Below, piece by piece: positions 34,641 through 44,295 of a stretch of 44,757 bases of DNA (within the stretch, counting starts at the first letter, position 1; each line of letters begins with the position of its first letter). The position numbers and the translations under genes are program-made. The stretch covers positions 1-44,757 of the forward strand of contig JAEERW010000019.1 of the NCBI GenBank assembly GCA_016286055.1, in the 5' to 3' direction. Below the pieces are notes generated by a model. The model was not told where the DNA came from. It saw only the letters and a program-made list of their open reading frames with translations, and ran no database searches. Origin of the DNA: Bacteroidales bacterium (lineage in GTDB: Bacteria > Bacteroidota > Bacteroidia > Bacteroidales > UBA3824).

Positions 34641-37600
34641 TTAATTATTTTTTAAACGATCTTTTAATACCTCAACTAAAATATCATAAATTGTACTACT
34701 TATTATATTTAAATTACTACTATTTGTTCCTTTAGTCTTTTCCTTATATTTTGAAATAAGAACGGTTTTAAATTCTTCATCTAATTTATTCTCTCCATCG
34801 TCTTTCAAATCTATATTAACTAACTTCCGAACCTCGTTTAACATATCGAAAGTCCAATCCGATACCAACTTATCAGAATTATACAAACTAATCAACAAAG
34901 AATCAAACTCATCAACAGGAGTTTCTTCAACTTCATCGATGTATTTATACATATCCTTTTTAAAATAAATAGAATCTAAACCAGAATACAAAAACGGAAT
35001 ATAATCGTTGGTTAGAATATAATCATTCAATTTTTTTTGAATAGAATCAAAATTGTAATGTATTGATAAATAATACTTTATAGTATCACATACAATCGTT
35101 TCAAAACTCTTTTCATGATAAAACAAATAAAAAGTAACAACAGTATCAGAAACAAAAATTAATTTATTTTTTTCTCCAACTAAACTAATAAAATTATCAT
35201 TACGGAAAGTATTTTTATCAACAATCAGTTTTTTTGTTGATAATGGAGACGATGCATTAGAAAACGTCCACTTCACATTGAGTGTATCTGATTTAGAGGA
35301 ATCAATTGCAACGATTTCTACAGAATCGTCAACACCCTCTAAAAAATACAACGAATCTAAAGAACATCTTTGAATTCCATTAAAATACACGCCGGTCAAT
35401 TTTCTGATTATTTTTTCTCCTTCTCCTTCATCCTTGCTCCATTTCATCCACACCCTGCTCGGGTCTTGGATGTGATCCCATTGGAAGTGCCACAGTTCAT
35501 CTCCTGTTGAATAATCCATCAAATTCTTAGTTTTGCCTGAATTTGAAGAGCTTTCAAACACGTGTTCAAGATTTCCAATTCCGTGTCCTAACTCGTGGGC
35601 AATGGTATGCAACGAGCCGCCGTCATAAATAAAACCTGCGTTGTAACCTCTTGGCATATAGCCAGATACAAGTGTTCCGTTACCGTCTTTTTTGTCGGTT
35701 GCGTTGTCAATGAAAAACAAGTAATAAACTCCGTCTTTCATTTCTTTGTCGTATGCTTGCAGTACGCGTTTTTGGTCATCGTTGTAGACGGTGAGGATAC
35801 CGCTGCCGCCGTGGGAGAAGGATGTTAAATCGTCGATAGTAATATTGTCGATTGAGTCTTCAAAACTTACCGCACACTGATTGTAGACCTTGTTTAAATA
35901 TTTTGTGATTTCTTTTGCGTTCAACTTTTTTGCCGCTCCATTTACTCTAACAAATACTACTTTATATGTTTTTTGTTGATAGGTGTTTAAAAATAGTTTG
36001 CCTATCTTTTGTTCGCCACGGTAGGCGTAGATAAAGTTGGTGTCGGCTTGGTTTACGCCGGTGAAGGTGAGTATGCGGTCTTTTATTGGGTATATTACTC
36101 CGTATTTATCTTTAAATACTACCGAATCTTTTTCACGGTAGGTGTCGAATTCTACAATAACTTTGTCGTTCTTTCCACACTCTACACTTTTATATCTAAA
36201 ATCGTAACTGCCTGATTGTGGGTAGTAGTCTGAACTAGAAAAAATTCCGTGGTTGCCGCTGCCGATGTGGTCGAAGGCGTAGGTTTGGGCGTCGTATTTT
36301 GAAAAGTTGATTTGCCACTGGGCGAGGGAGTCGGATTTGCGGTGGTACTCTTTTAATAATACGGAGTTGCCGCCGGTGGCGTTGAACTCGTCCTTGCCCA
36401 TCACTTGTCCTTTTTTGGTGAGGACGAGTTCCTCGCCGTTTTTGCCTTGTATCAGGGTGTTTTCTTTGAGGCTGGTGGCGGAGATGTTGGTCTCTTCGGT
36501 TTTTATTTTGCCTTTGTCATCGATTACCGCCATCACTTTGCCCGAGGGGTTGACATAGAGGTAGGTGTATGGCTTGTCGATTTTTACAGTATCTTTGATA
36601 GAAAAATCTGTTAGCACGGTGGCGGCATCGAAGAAGGCCTCTTGTATCTCTTTGCGGATGGTTTCGGGTTTGATATATAGGGTGCTATCCGTCACGCTGT
36701 GGAATATGGTTTTCAGCACAATGTTGTCGGTGTTGATTTGAGTTTTTGAAAACTCGCATCGTATTTTCGCTCCGCCCCAGCAGTCCATAATCATAAAGAA
36801 TTGTCCGCTAAGATAACCATTTTTTTCTTCCGAAAAAATTATTTCGTAACGTGTGTCGCCGTTTTTTGATTCCACTATCTCGCCAGGGGCAAAGGTGTGT
36901 TTTAATTCAAGGTTGGTGATTTCGCGGTCGGGGAACTGCTTACCGCACTCGTATTCGGGTACGGGGATGGGTTCGAGGTAGGTGTCTAAGTATGGCGTAT
37001 AGTCCGACATCAGTGTCGGGTCGCCGTAACATTCTGCTCTTACTCGGACTTTAAGGTGGTAGCCTGTTTGTGGCATATTGCGGACAAATTCGGCGTAGTC
37101 GCAGGCTACGGGGTCGATGGTTCTGCCAGTCTGCGGGTCGTAGTACTCAAAATAGTATTTAGTGTGGGCGGGGTCCATGTCCCATGTCCAAGTGATTTTT
37201 AGTCCGCGATTGGAGAATCTAAGTCCTGTAACGGGTTCGGGCTTGCGTTTGTAGGTGAAGGTAAAGATTTCAGACTGTCCTTGGTTGGCGAATTTCTGCT
37301 GGTTGTGCGGGTCTTCTACGGTTATGCGCCAGGCGTATTCCATACCGGGTTTCATGTTGAGGTTGGCGGTGTGGAGGGTTAGCATCGGGCTGAATGTGGT
37401 TTGCGTGTATATAGGTCTGATTGTGCTCACAACGGTCTGCACAGGTATGCCGGGCACGGCGCACTCCCAAAGTTCAAAACGGTATTGATACGAGCCTACT
37501 GTTTTTGGCGTCCATGAGAAAACGATGGGCATTACCTGTTGGTTGGGCGGGATAAGACTCTTATCTTTGGGCAGGGTGAGCACAGGCGGCTTGCCCATGC

Positions 37601-38087
37601 GGGCGTTGAACATGGTGAAGGCGGTGTTGCTGATTACGCGGTTTTCGTGGTAGTGGATTACTTTCACGTTCATGCGGTAAAAACCTTCGGGCAGTTGACC
37701 GTCTTGGAGGTATTTGGCGGCGGTGATGCCGTGGAAATCAAGGTTTTGGATGTCGAAATATCTTGCGAGGTCGGCACCTGTGAGCACTATGGTTTGTCCG
37801 CCGTTAATATATAAAGGTGCGGGGTTGAACGATGGTTTTGTAGTTACTTTAACATTCTGACATTCAAGCGAGAAGGAGAGTTTGTAGGGGCAGTTGGCGT
37901 CTAAGAGGTCTTGTCCTGTAAGGGTGATTATGAGTTTTGGTGTGGCATAGTCGCCGAGAAAGAGGCTGTATGGCGGGGTATATTGCACTGTGGCACGGAC
38001 GGGGTAGTTGCGCTGGGCGGAGGATGCCAACGTCAACATATTCAGTATCAATATTGCAACTGCAGTATATAAGTGTCGGAGGTTCAT
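34641..38087 (-). CDS. Large secreted carrier: Ig/FN3-like modules, zincin protease core, variable C-terminus
   Basis: From the ATG at 38087 the protein is 1148 aa with a signal peptide (MNLRHLYTAVAILILNMLTLASSA). Residues about 25-370 are Ig/FN3-like repeats resembling the N-terminus of Bacteroidetes TANFOR-type proteins (from memory, unverified). Residues about 375-800 form a long beta-rich core. A zincin site, HELGHGIGNLEH (831-842), is followed by a Met-turn-like NLMDY (Met857). The third ligand stands one residue later than in classic HExxHxxGxxH metzincins. From about residue 896 (DNA position 35400) the DNA turns abruptly AT-rich; the last 250 residues match nothing I know. Pieces of the core are duplicated at 31080 and 27929. 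The ATG at 38120 overlaps the previous gene and gives a poorer signal peptide. Confidence 0.8.
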   Translation of the reverse strand: MNLRHLYTAVAILILNMLTLASSAQRNYPVRATVQYTPPYSLFLGDYATPKLIITLTGQDLLDANCPYKLSFSLECQNVKVTTKPSFNPAPLYINGGQTIVLTGADLARYFDIQNLDFHGITAAKYLQDGQLPEGFYRMNVKVIHYHENRVISNTAFTMFNARMGKPPVLTLPKDKSLIPPNQQVMPIVFSWTPKTVGSYQYRFELWECAVPGIPVQTVVSTIRPIYTQTTFSPMLTLHTANLNMKPGMEYAWRITVEDPHNQQKFANQGQSEIFTFTYKRKPEPVTGLRFSNRGLKITWTWDMDPAHTKYYFEYYDPQTGRTIDPVACDYAEFVRNMPQTGYHLKVRVRAECYGDPTLMSDYTPYLDTYLEPIPVPEYECGKQFPDREITNLELKHTFAPGEIVESKNGDTRYEIIFSEEKNGYLSGQFFMIMDCWGGAKIRCEFSKTQINTDNIVLKTIFHSVTDSTLYIKPETIRKEIQEAFFDAATVLTDFSIKDTVKIDKPYTYLYVNPSGKVMAVIDDKGKIKTEETNISATSLKENTLIQGKNGEELVLTKKGQVMGKDEFNATGGNSVLLKEYHRKSDSLAQWQINFSKYDAQTYAFDHIGSGNHGIFSSSDYYPQSGSYDFRYKSVECGKNDKVIVEFDTYREKDSVVFKDKYGVIYPIKDRILTFTGVNQADTNFIYAYRGEQKIGKLFLNTYQQKTYKVVFVRVNGAAKKLNAKEITKYLNKVYNQCAVSFEDSIDNITIDDLTSFSHGGSGILTVYNDDQKRVLQAYDKEMKDGVYYLFFIDNATDKKDGNGTLVSGYMPRGYNAGFIYDGGSLHTIAHELGHGIGNLEHVFESSSNSGKTKNLMDYSTGDELWHFQWDHIQDPSRVWMKWSKDEGEGEKIIRKLTGVYFNGIQRCSLDSLYFLEGVDDSVEIVAIDSSKSDTLNVKWTFSNASSPLSTKKLIVDKNTFRNDNFISLVGEKNKLIFVSDTVVTFYLFYHEKSFETIVCDTIKYYLSIHYNFDSIQKKLNDYILTNDYIPFLYSGLDSIYFKKDMYKYIDEVEETPVDEFDSLLISLYNSDKLVSDWTFDMLNEVRKLVNIDLKDDGENKLDEEFKTVLISKYKEKTKGTNSSNLNIISSTIYDILVEVLKDRLKNN

Positions 38088-38106
38088 AAGGCAGATATTG
38101 TTTTCA

Positions 38107-41100
38107 TTATTGAACAACAAATTTTTCTGTTACCGATGATGTGATTATGTTTTTTCCTGGCAGACGGTATGATACTTTGAAGGGGTAGTCGCCGGGGGTG
38201 TAGGGATCGGGTTGAATATAGTGTTCAAAATCTTTGTCATGACCTGACAACGGCTGTTTTTGCAACACTTTCTGGGCAACAATGTTTTTAATTTTTCTGA
38301 CATCACGGTCGCACTGAAATACAACATAATAGCCTATGCTGCCCTCTTTGTCCAAGCCTGTAGCCCTATTTTGTGCTATCTCATTGTCATTAAGCGTTCC
38401 ATGATATAATAATTCTGTGTTCATTATTGTCATAGCATCGTTTGGAGGGAAACTGTAATTTGACGTTTTGTTGTTATTTAAGTCGCTTGCCTTGTATTCT
38501 TTGTAGATGTATGGGAATATGGAATTGTTAAACCACTTAGTTTGGTCAAGCAAAGGTTCTAGAACCATCATGTGGTCGTTAGAGAGTCCTTTCCCATAAA
38601 TTGTGTGTTGATACTCATAACCGTCAGGAAATTCATCATTGGTAATATTGCGTGTAATATCATTAAGTTGAGCGTTTTCGGTGCCTATTACCATACCTGT
38701 ACCTGACAATTTTAACGAAGCCACCTTCTCCTTAAAAGTGTTGAACTTACTGGTGCGGAAGCAGTATGAGCATATCTCTTTGGTTTCGAGGATATCGAGT
38801 TCGCCTTCGGCCTCTATCTTTCGCACGCTTACGTCGTCAGACACGGATGTTTCTGAACGCGAAACGTTTGCATCAATTTTGGCTTGTTCTTTGGGAATAT
38901 TGAGTATAGATATGCGGTATATCTCGTTGTTTTTAAACTGAAAATTGCCGAGGTTGAAGTCAATCTCGTATTTTGCGCCGTATTCGTAGACTCTTTTGGA
39001 AGAGAAGGTAAAGTCGTTGCCCTTTCCATCGAGGGTCTCGAATCGCACCCTCTGCATATATCCTTCGGGAATGGCAGTGGTGAAGAGGTACGAGTAATTC
39101 TCAGTAACCAATATGTATCCATCATTCCACTCTTTGGGGTAGAAATTGTACTGTCTCATTTGAGGATAGCCGCACAACAAATGCTCTGGCAGTATGTGAT
39201 CAGGACGTTCGCCACTGGTAAACCGCACAGTCTTTTGTTCTGAATAGTCGGCGCCATCTTCGGTGAAGGTGATCCAGTGTCCTGCAATCTTTTTCTGGAA
39301 AAGCACCCGTGCTGATACAGTGTAGGGTGTGGTGCTTTCAAATGCCTCTTCGGGGTCGAATGTGTACGATAGGCCGTCGTCGCTCCTAACAGTCTTGCCA
39401 GCAACAGGAGAGCCATCTTCTTTGGTGACGGTAAAATGATCTAATTTTACACGATACGTTCCTTTCACACCTCTGTTGTCCTCTATAGTCATCTCAGTTT
39501 CGGATGCCACATTGAGCAGCAACTGAGGAGCGGCAAACACGCTTACGTCTTTGTCTCCGTTGCCAGGAGTAATCTGCGCTATCATATCCTCGCCAAGTAA
39601 GGGACCGCCTTTCACTGGTTCGCATTTTGTTCCACATTCAAAATCGATATGACAACTGCCTTTGAGAAGTCCTCCCATCACGCTGTAACTACCAGTAATT
39701 ATACCTGTGAAATAGAACGGGTTTGGACCCATGCCTTTGAGACACGCGCCAGAGTGCAAGGCAAGGAAATCAAATTTGCGTGTCTTGCCGAATAATTTGG
39801 CCTTAATACCAACGGCGGCATCCAAATATGCCCATACTTGCGCCTCGGCATACCATCCGTTGATACCAAGCGTACCTTCGCGACCTTTGCAGTAGGCGTT
39901 CTTGCCATAGTCGGCAAGCATAAACTCGCTGCCTGCACCAATATCCAACTTAGCGTAAAACGGACCCACGGACGGTTTTAGATTAATATTGAAACCAAGA
40001 CCGAAGGCTATCCCCTTGCCTGTGGATGGCATATCGTTGTGAATACGTCGCAAAAAATCGTCTTTTTGGGCGGCTGATAAGTCGCTCAGCACTTTGTCGG
40101 GTGGCGGCGGCATTTCGGGAAGACCGTTACCAAGCATAAAGTATGAGTCTAACTGAACAAAATCGAGCACTTTGACACCGCAACGATTGTCGGGTGTGCC
40201 CATGTGCAGATACCAGTCGGAATCACCAAACCTTGCCTTTGCCCACACGAGCATATCATTTGCTCCTGCGCCTTTGATTATGCCCAAAATATTGAGGTAG
40301 GTTTTGAGATCCATATTGAATATCTTGTTCCTATTGTCGTATTTCATCAGCACAGAAGCAGAGAGCATTCCGTCGCTGCCGCCGTTGTCTTTTGGTTTTT
40401 CTTCCGACGGACGGTATTCTTGTTTTAGGCTACCTACACCGCCAGCCTGTTCTTGTTGTTTTACACTCTCCATCATGCCTTCGCCAAGGCCACCCCATTT
40501 TTTTGGGTCGCGCATAAATGCCATGTCGCCTTTAAACTGCACATAGTTGAGTCCCCAATTGTTGTTGAACTGCACTTCAAAGGTGGTTTGAGCATTGAGC
40601 GTGTTTTTTTGCGCCACATAAAAATTGGCATGGGCAAGAAATCCGAAACCCACTTTTTCGTTGGGCACGTAGCAGATGCCGGATATTGCCTTGCCAAAGG
40701 AATAGTCTTTTAAGGTTTGATCCATGTGGCGGTAAAGTCCACCGCCCAATCCCGAAACGCTTATGCACGGCGGAATTGTAAAAATAGGATCTGCTTCTAA
40801 CAGCACGTCGGCAAGAAAATATCGGTTGCCGTCTTTTTTGCCAAATACGCCAACAGCATTTAGTCCATACTTGTTGAGCAGTTTTACGTCGAGGTCGCCA
40901 CGAAAACCGTTGCCGTAAATTTCATCACCTTTCTTAATCTCTACCGAGCCGTCGATCGATAGTGTGTTTTCGGCTTTGTAATGCACCTCCGCCCGCGACA
41001 GTGCCACTTTTTTTATCTTGAATCTATCAAAGTCGCCTTCAAGTTTTAGTCTGGCGGCACCGTTGAGCATTTCGTTTAGTTTTAGTTTTATGGTAAATGC

Positions 41101-42558
41101 CAATGCCTCGTTTTCAAAGCCTATATTGTCGATTTCTAATTGAAAACCGCCTATCGATGGCATCGACAGTTTTGAAACCGCCAACGACATTACACCCGGC
41201 TTGAAATATGGCTTGCGGTTGCTAATCTCCATGCCTTCAAATTTTATATCGGGCAAGGTTACTTTAAGTTTTTCTAATTCGGTATTAATCGAGAGAGTGC
41301 CGTCGGCGTGTATCAGCGGATAAAAACCCTCCTTGCCTACCGAAAGGTTGATATACGAAGAGGGTTGCAATGTCAAGTTGGCACCAAACACTGGAAAATC
41401 TAATGTATCTTTGAGATTACAAGTAAAGTCAAACTGTTTAGAAATATCGTTGTAGCGCGCCACAAAACCCATTTTAGAGTTTTTGCCAAAAGGTGGAATA
41501 TTGGCTATGCCGTAGAAACTTATGCTGTCGATTTTGTTTTTGGTGAGCGATAGGTTGGCGGCATCCGCCATTATCTGCCATTTGGTTGTGTCGATTTTTT
41601 GGTGCGGAATATTTTCTACAAAGGCAGTAAGCGATATTCCATACTTGTCGATAATCAAACTTTGGCAGCCTGCTTGGGTGCGTGAGTTGCCATTTTTGCA
41701 GAAACTTTCGGGCAGTGCCACCGCAATGGTTTTTGCCGAAAAACCCTCCCACAACTTTATCTCGGCATTTGAACTGAAATAGTTGTCGGGAAACTTTACG
41801 GAGGCTGGCGTGCGGGTTTCGCTCTTGTCTAACACGAGATTGTTCATAGTGAAGACAAAATCGTTGAGACCCTTGATGCCAAAATTAAGATTGGCATTGA
41901 TTTCAAAGGTCAGGTCGTCAAACGATTCAAAAAATGTCTGTATATTAAACGACGGTGATTTGTTGGTGGGTTTAAAATTGCTGTCGTATGCTATAATCTT
42001 GTCGGATGTGATTGCAACAGTGATATCGGCAAAAAACTGGGTGATGCCGTCGCAGTCAAATTCGCAGTACGAACCTTTGTTAAATGTAAGCCGGATGTTT
42101 TTTCCTATCGACACCGACCTCTGGGCAAGGAGTTCTATCTTAGTGGGCATCGCCGTGCCGCATTGTCCGCTGAGCGAGCATGTGCCGCCAAATGCTATTG
42201 TGTCGTTTCCAATACCGATGGCTGTGGTGGCAGTAATTTTGGTAATGCCGTCGTCGCCGTGCTGTATATCCGAAAGCACCAAAGTATATCTGCCCTCGCC
42301 AAGACCGCACGGAAGCGGAAGTTCGCCGTTTGACAACACCTCTTGCAGGTTTTTGATATAGTTGCCAAGTTTTTTAACCTTGTTTGCCATGGCAATAGCC
42401 GCCCTCACTCGCTTGGCGTTGGCGGTGTCGGACATTAGTTCTATGGCATCTTGCTCAATTTTTTGGCTTTGCGCTTTTTGTGGCATCATCCATAACGCGC
42501 ATAACATTATCAGCAGTATCGCCGAATGTTTACAACTATAAGTTCTCATTGTTTTCAT
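38107..42558 (-). CDS. Very large secreted beta-rich protein of unknown function
   Basis: The 1483-aa protein has a signal peptide (MKTMRTYSCKHSAILLIMLCALWMMPQKAQSQ over residues 1-32). Long stretches of alternating beta-type repeats follow (about 60-900), with several Cys pairs, a Gln/Glu/Pro-rich linker near 715-745, and Gly-rich segments such as ISVSGLGGGLYRHMD. Ig-like domains make up the C-terminal third (about 1040-1483, including CGYPQMRQYNFYPKEW). I do not recognise a catalytic motif. It resembles long surface proteins found next to Ig/zincin carriers in other Bacteroidetes, which would make it a structural or export partner (inference). It overlaps the upstream barrel gene by 23 nt; ATG 42549 is an alternative start. 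The carrier gene follows after 19 bp. Confidence 0.8.
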   Translation of the reverse strand: MKTMRTYSCKHSAILLIMLCALWMMPQKAQSQKIEQDAIELMSDTANAKRVRAAIAMANKVKKLGNYIKNLQEVLSNGELPLPCGLGEGRYTLVLSDIQHGDDGITKITATTAIGIGNDTIAFGGTCSLSGQCGTAMPTKIELLAQRSVSIGKNIRLTFNKGSYCEFDCDGITQFFADITVAITSDKIIAYDSNFKPTNKSPSFNIQTFFESFDDLTFEINANLNFGIKGLNDFVFTMNNLVLDKSETRTPASVKFPDNYFSSNAEIKLWEGFSAKTIAVALPESFCKNGNSRTQAGCQSLIIDKYGISLTAFVENIPHQKIDTTKWQIMADAANLSLTKNKIDSISFYGIANIPPFGKNSKMGFVARYNDISKQFDFTCNLKDTLDFPVFGANLTLQPSSYINLSVGKEGFYPLIHADGTLSINTELEKLKVTLPDIKFEGMEISNRKPYFKPGVMSLAVSKLSMPSIGGFQLEIDNIGFENEALAFTIKLKLNEMLNGAARLKLEGDFDRFKIKKVALSRAEVHYKAENTLSIDGSVEIKKGDEIYGNGFRGDLDVKLLNKYGLNAVGVFGKKDGNRYFLADVLLEADPIFTIPPCISVSGLGGGLYRHMDQTLKDYSFGKAISGICYVPNEKVGFGFLAHANFYVAQKNTLNAQTTFEVQFNNNWGLNYVQFKGDMAFMRDPKKWGGLGEGMMESVKQQEQAGGVGSLKQEYRPSEEKPKDNGGSDGMLSASVLMKYDNRNKIFNMDLKTYLNILGIIKGAGANDMLVWAKARFGDSDWYLHMGTPDNRCGVKVLDFVQLDSYFMLGNGLPEMPPPPDKVLSDLSAAQKDDFLRRIHNDMPSTGKGIAFGLGFNINLKPSVGPFYAKLDIGAGSEFMLADYGKNAYCKGREGTLGINGWYAEAQVWAYLDAAVGIKAKLFGKTRKFDFLALHSGACLKGMGPNPFYFTGIITGSYSVMGGLLKGSCHIDFECGTKCEPVKGGPLLGEDMIAQITPGNGDKDVSVFAAPQLLLNVASETEMTIEDNRGVKGTYRVKLDHFTVTKEDGSPVAGKTVRSDDGLSYTFDPEEAFESTTPYTVSARVLFQKKIAGHWITFTEDGADYSEQKTVRFTSGERPDHILPEHLLCGYPQMRQYNFYPKEWNDGYILVTENYSYLFTTAIPEGYMQRVRFETLDGKGNDFTFSSKRVYEYGAKYEIDFNLGNFQFKNNEIYRISILNIPKEQAKIDANVSRSETSVSDDVSVRKIEAEGELDILETKEICSYCFRTSKFNTFKEKVASLKLSGTGMVIGTENAQLNDITRNITNDEFPDGYEYQHTIYGKGLSNDHMMVLEPLLDQTKWFNNSIFPYIYKEYKASDLNNNKTSNYSFPPNDAMTIMNTELLYHGTLNDNEIAQNRATGLDKEGSIGYYVVFQCDRDVRKIKNIVAQKVLQKQPLSGHDKDFEHYIQPDPYTPGDYPFKVSYRLPGKNIITSSVTEKFVVQ

Positions 42559-44275
42559 TGGTGTCTTTTCGTTTTATAGCAAATGTATAGGAATAGTTAA
42601 AATTAACGGTGCAGCGGTTTTTGAGTGTTGCCGCTACCGAGTTGTGTATATATGCCGCAGATAGCGATATATTATGCTTTTCAAAAAAGGTATACGCCGC
42701 CGAAAACCTCGCATTAACTATATACGACGATATAGTATCGTACATTGTATTTGCCAATGTGCCGTCGAGCGAGAGGGTTAGCGGATTTTTAAACCTTTGC
42801 GACACGCCCGCGCTCACTGTGGCTATATCCACTTTCTGTGCCGAAGTGTTGGTGCGGTTGAATCCGCCCCTGAGCGATAGTGTGGCTCCTATATTGGTGA
42901 GCGACAATGAGTAGCCAGCGTTGGTGTTGAGTATTTTGGCTTTGGCGGAGAGTGTGTCGTAGCGTTGCTCTTCGTTGGTGGTCTGATAGGTAAAGTCGGC
43001 TGTAACGGATTGCGACACCTGCTCCGAACCTCCAAGCGTGTACGAGAGCGACAGCATCGACGTGCTGCTTAGTTGTGAATAGTTGTTGGTGTCGAGGTCT
43101 TCAAACTGCGATGTCTGTATCAGTTGCCGGTAGTTGTCGCGGATGTTGATATAACTCTGGTCGTTGTTAAACGAAGCCGACATGTTTAGTTTTTGCGTAA
43201 CATTGCCCGAAACATTAATAGAATACACCATATTTTTGTTGGTGGATAGTTTCTGATGCTTTACATTGTCGCGACTAAAACCCGCATCGCCTGCCACTGC
43301 TATCCTGTCGGCTATCATAGTGCTGAATGTGGCTGTTATCTGCCTGAGGTCTTCGTTGAAATAGTAGCCTCCGAGTGTTTCGTAGTTGGGCGGCATATAT
43401 TTGTAAGCCATACCTACCTGACTGTTGCCCAACGTATAATCCAATGCAAAATTGTAGGCGTGAAACACAGATGTGTAGTTGAGCGAACCCCCTTGTTTTA
43501 ATGGCTCGGTTTTCAGGCTGTCGGTTGAGTACTGGCTCTTAATAACGCTGAATGCGTATTCGCCGCGGATATTGAGGTTGGGTATCAATGTGGTGCCGGC
43601 TTCTATCGACGAGGCTATGTTCTCTTTGGCAGGGATGTACAATTCTGGATGGCTGTCGAACGATACTGTGTTGCTCTTGTCGCCTATGAATATCACATTG
43701 CCCGCAAGTGTTACCTTATCAAAGTTGTGCCCTATTTTAAAGCCGCCACCCATACGTTTGTAGCCTATATCAAACTTGGTGGCAGCCGAATCAGGGGCGC
43801 ACGCCTTGCGCAAACGTCCGTAGAATGCAGCAATGTCCCAAACTTCGTTTTGATACGCTGCGCCTATGCCAAGAAAATCGTGCCCCGAGAGGGTGTATTG
43901 CGAAAATGTCAGACTGTTGTATCCAAGATAGAGCGTGTATCCTTTGTATGTGGGACTTAGCGAAAATCTGTTGAATGGCAATGCGGCATTTTTGGTAAAT
44001 GTGTTGTCGGTGAATGCAAAACTTATCGGCACGCTCACTACGCCATAAACCGTGGTGGTAAGGTTGCCATTGAGGTAATAATAAAAACTATTGTCGGCGA
44101 GGGTGGAATCGGTGATAAGTTCGTGAGTGGTGCTGGCAGAAAGCGAACCCGAGGCTTGTATGGGCTTGGAGTTTTTTATGGTTTCGATATCTTGGGCGGA
44201 GACAGAGAGGGTGGTTGATAATAGGATTATCAAGGGGAGAAACCAGAGAGTTATATATTTTAGTATTGTGGGCAT
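42536..44275 (-). CDS. Outer-membrane beta-barrel-like protein
   Basis: The 579-aa protein has a signal peptide (MPTILKYITLWFLPLIILLS, ending near SVSAQ). After it comes a chain of amphipathic beta-strands with alternating aromatic/hydrophobic residues (for example NSFYYYLNGNLTTTVYGVVS, YTLYLGYNSLTF, VTADFTYQT). No TonB plug domain is seen, so it is not a TonB-dependent receptor. The strand pattern fits an outer-membrane barrel of 16 or more strands, but the terminal residue is not a strong aromatic barrel end. It stands first among the big surface genes and overlaps the next gene by 23 nt, which suits a translocation or anchoring role for the following secreted proteins (inference). Confidence 0.75.
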   Translation of the reverse strand: MPTILKYITLWFLPLIILLSTTLSVSAQDIETIKNSKPIQASGSLSASTTHELITDSTLADNSFYYYLNGNLTTTVYGVVSVPISFAFTDNTFTKNAALPFNRFSLSPTYKGYTLYLGYNSLTFSQYTLSGHDFLGIGAAYQNEVWDIAAFYGRLRKACAPDSAATKFDIGYKRMGGGFKIGHNFDKVTLAGNVIFIGDKSNTVSFDSHPELYIPAKENIASSIEAGTTLIPNLNIRGEYAFSVIKSQYSTDSLKTEPLKQGGSLNYTSVFHAYNFALDYTLGNSQVGMAYKYMPPNYETLGGYYFNEDLRQITATFSTMIADRIAVAGDAGFSRDNVKHQKLSTNKNMVYSINVSGNVTQKLNMSASFNNDQSYINIRDNYRQLIQTSQFEDLDTNNYSQLSSTSMLSLSYTLGGSEQVSQSVTADFTYQTTNEEQRYDTLSAKAKILNTNAGYSLSLTNIGATLSLRGGFNRTNTSAQKVDIATVSAGVSQRFKNPLTLSLDGTLANTMYDTISSYIVNARFSAAYTFFEKHNISLSAAYIHNSVAATLKNRCTVNFNYSYTFAIKRKDTNENNENL

Positions 44276-44295
44276 AGGGTGTTAGTAAGATAGGG

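Noticed and set aside
36168-36865. Insertion sequence explaining the repeats
   Set aside because: No transposase, inverted ends or target duplication accompanies the repeated segments; they are pieces of coding sequence from the carrier gene.
38107-42558. C-terminal type IX secretion sorting domain on the 1483-aa protein
   Set aside because: The end (SSVTEKFVVQ) is faintly similar to such domains, but the usual conserved motifs are not clear enough to claim it.
42536-44275. TonB-dependent receptor
   Set aside because: No plug domain or TonB box is visible; only barrel-like strands.
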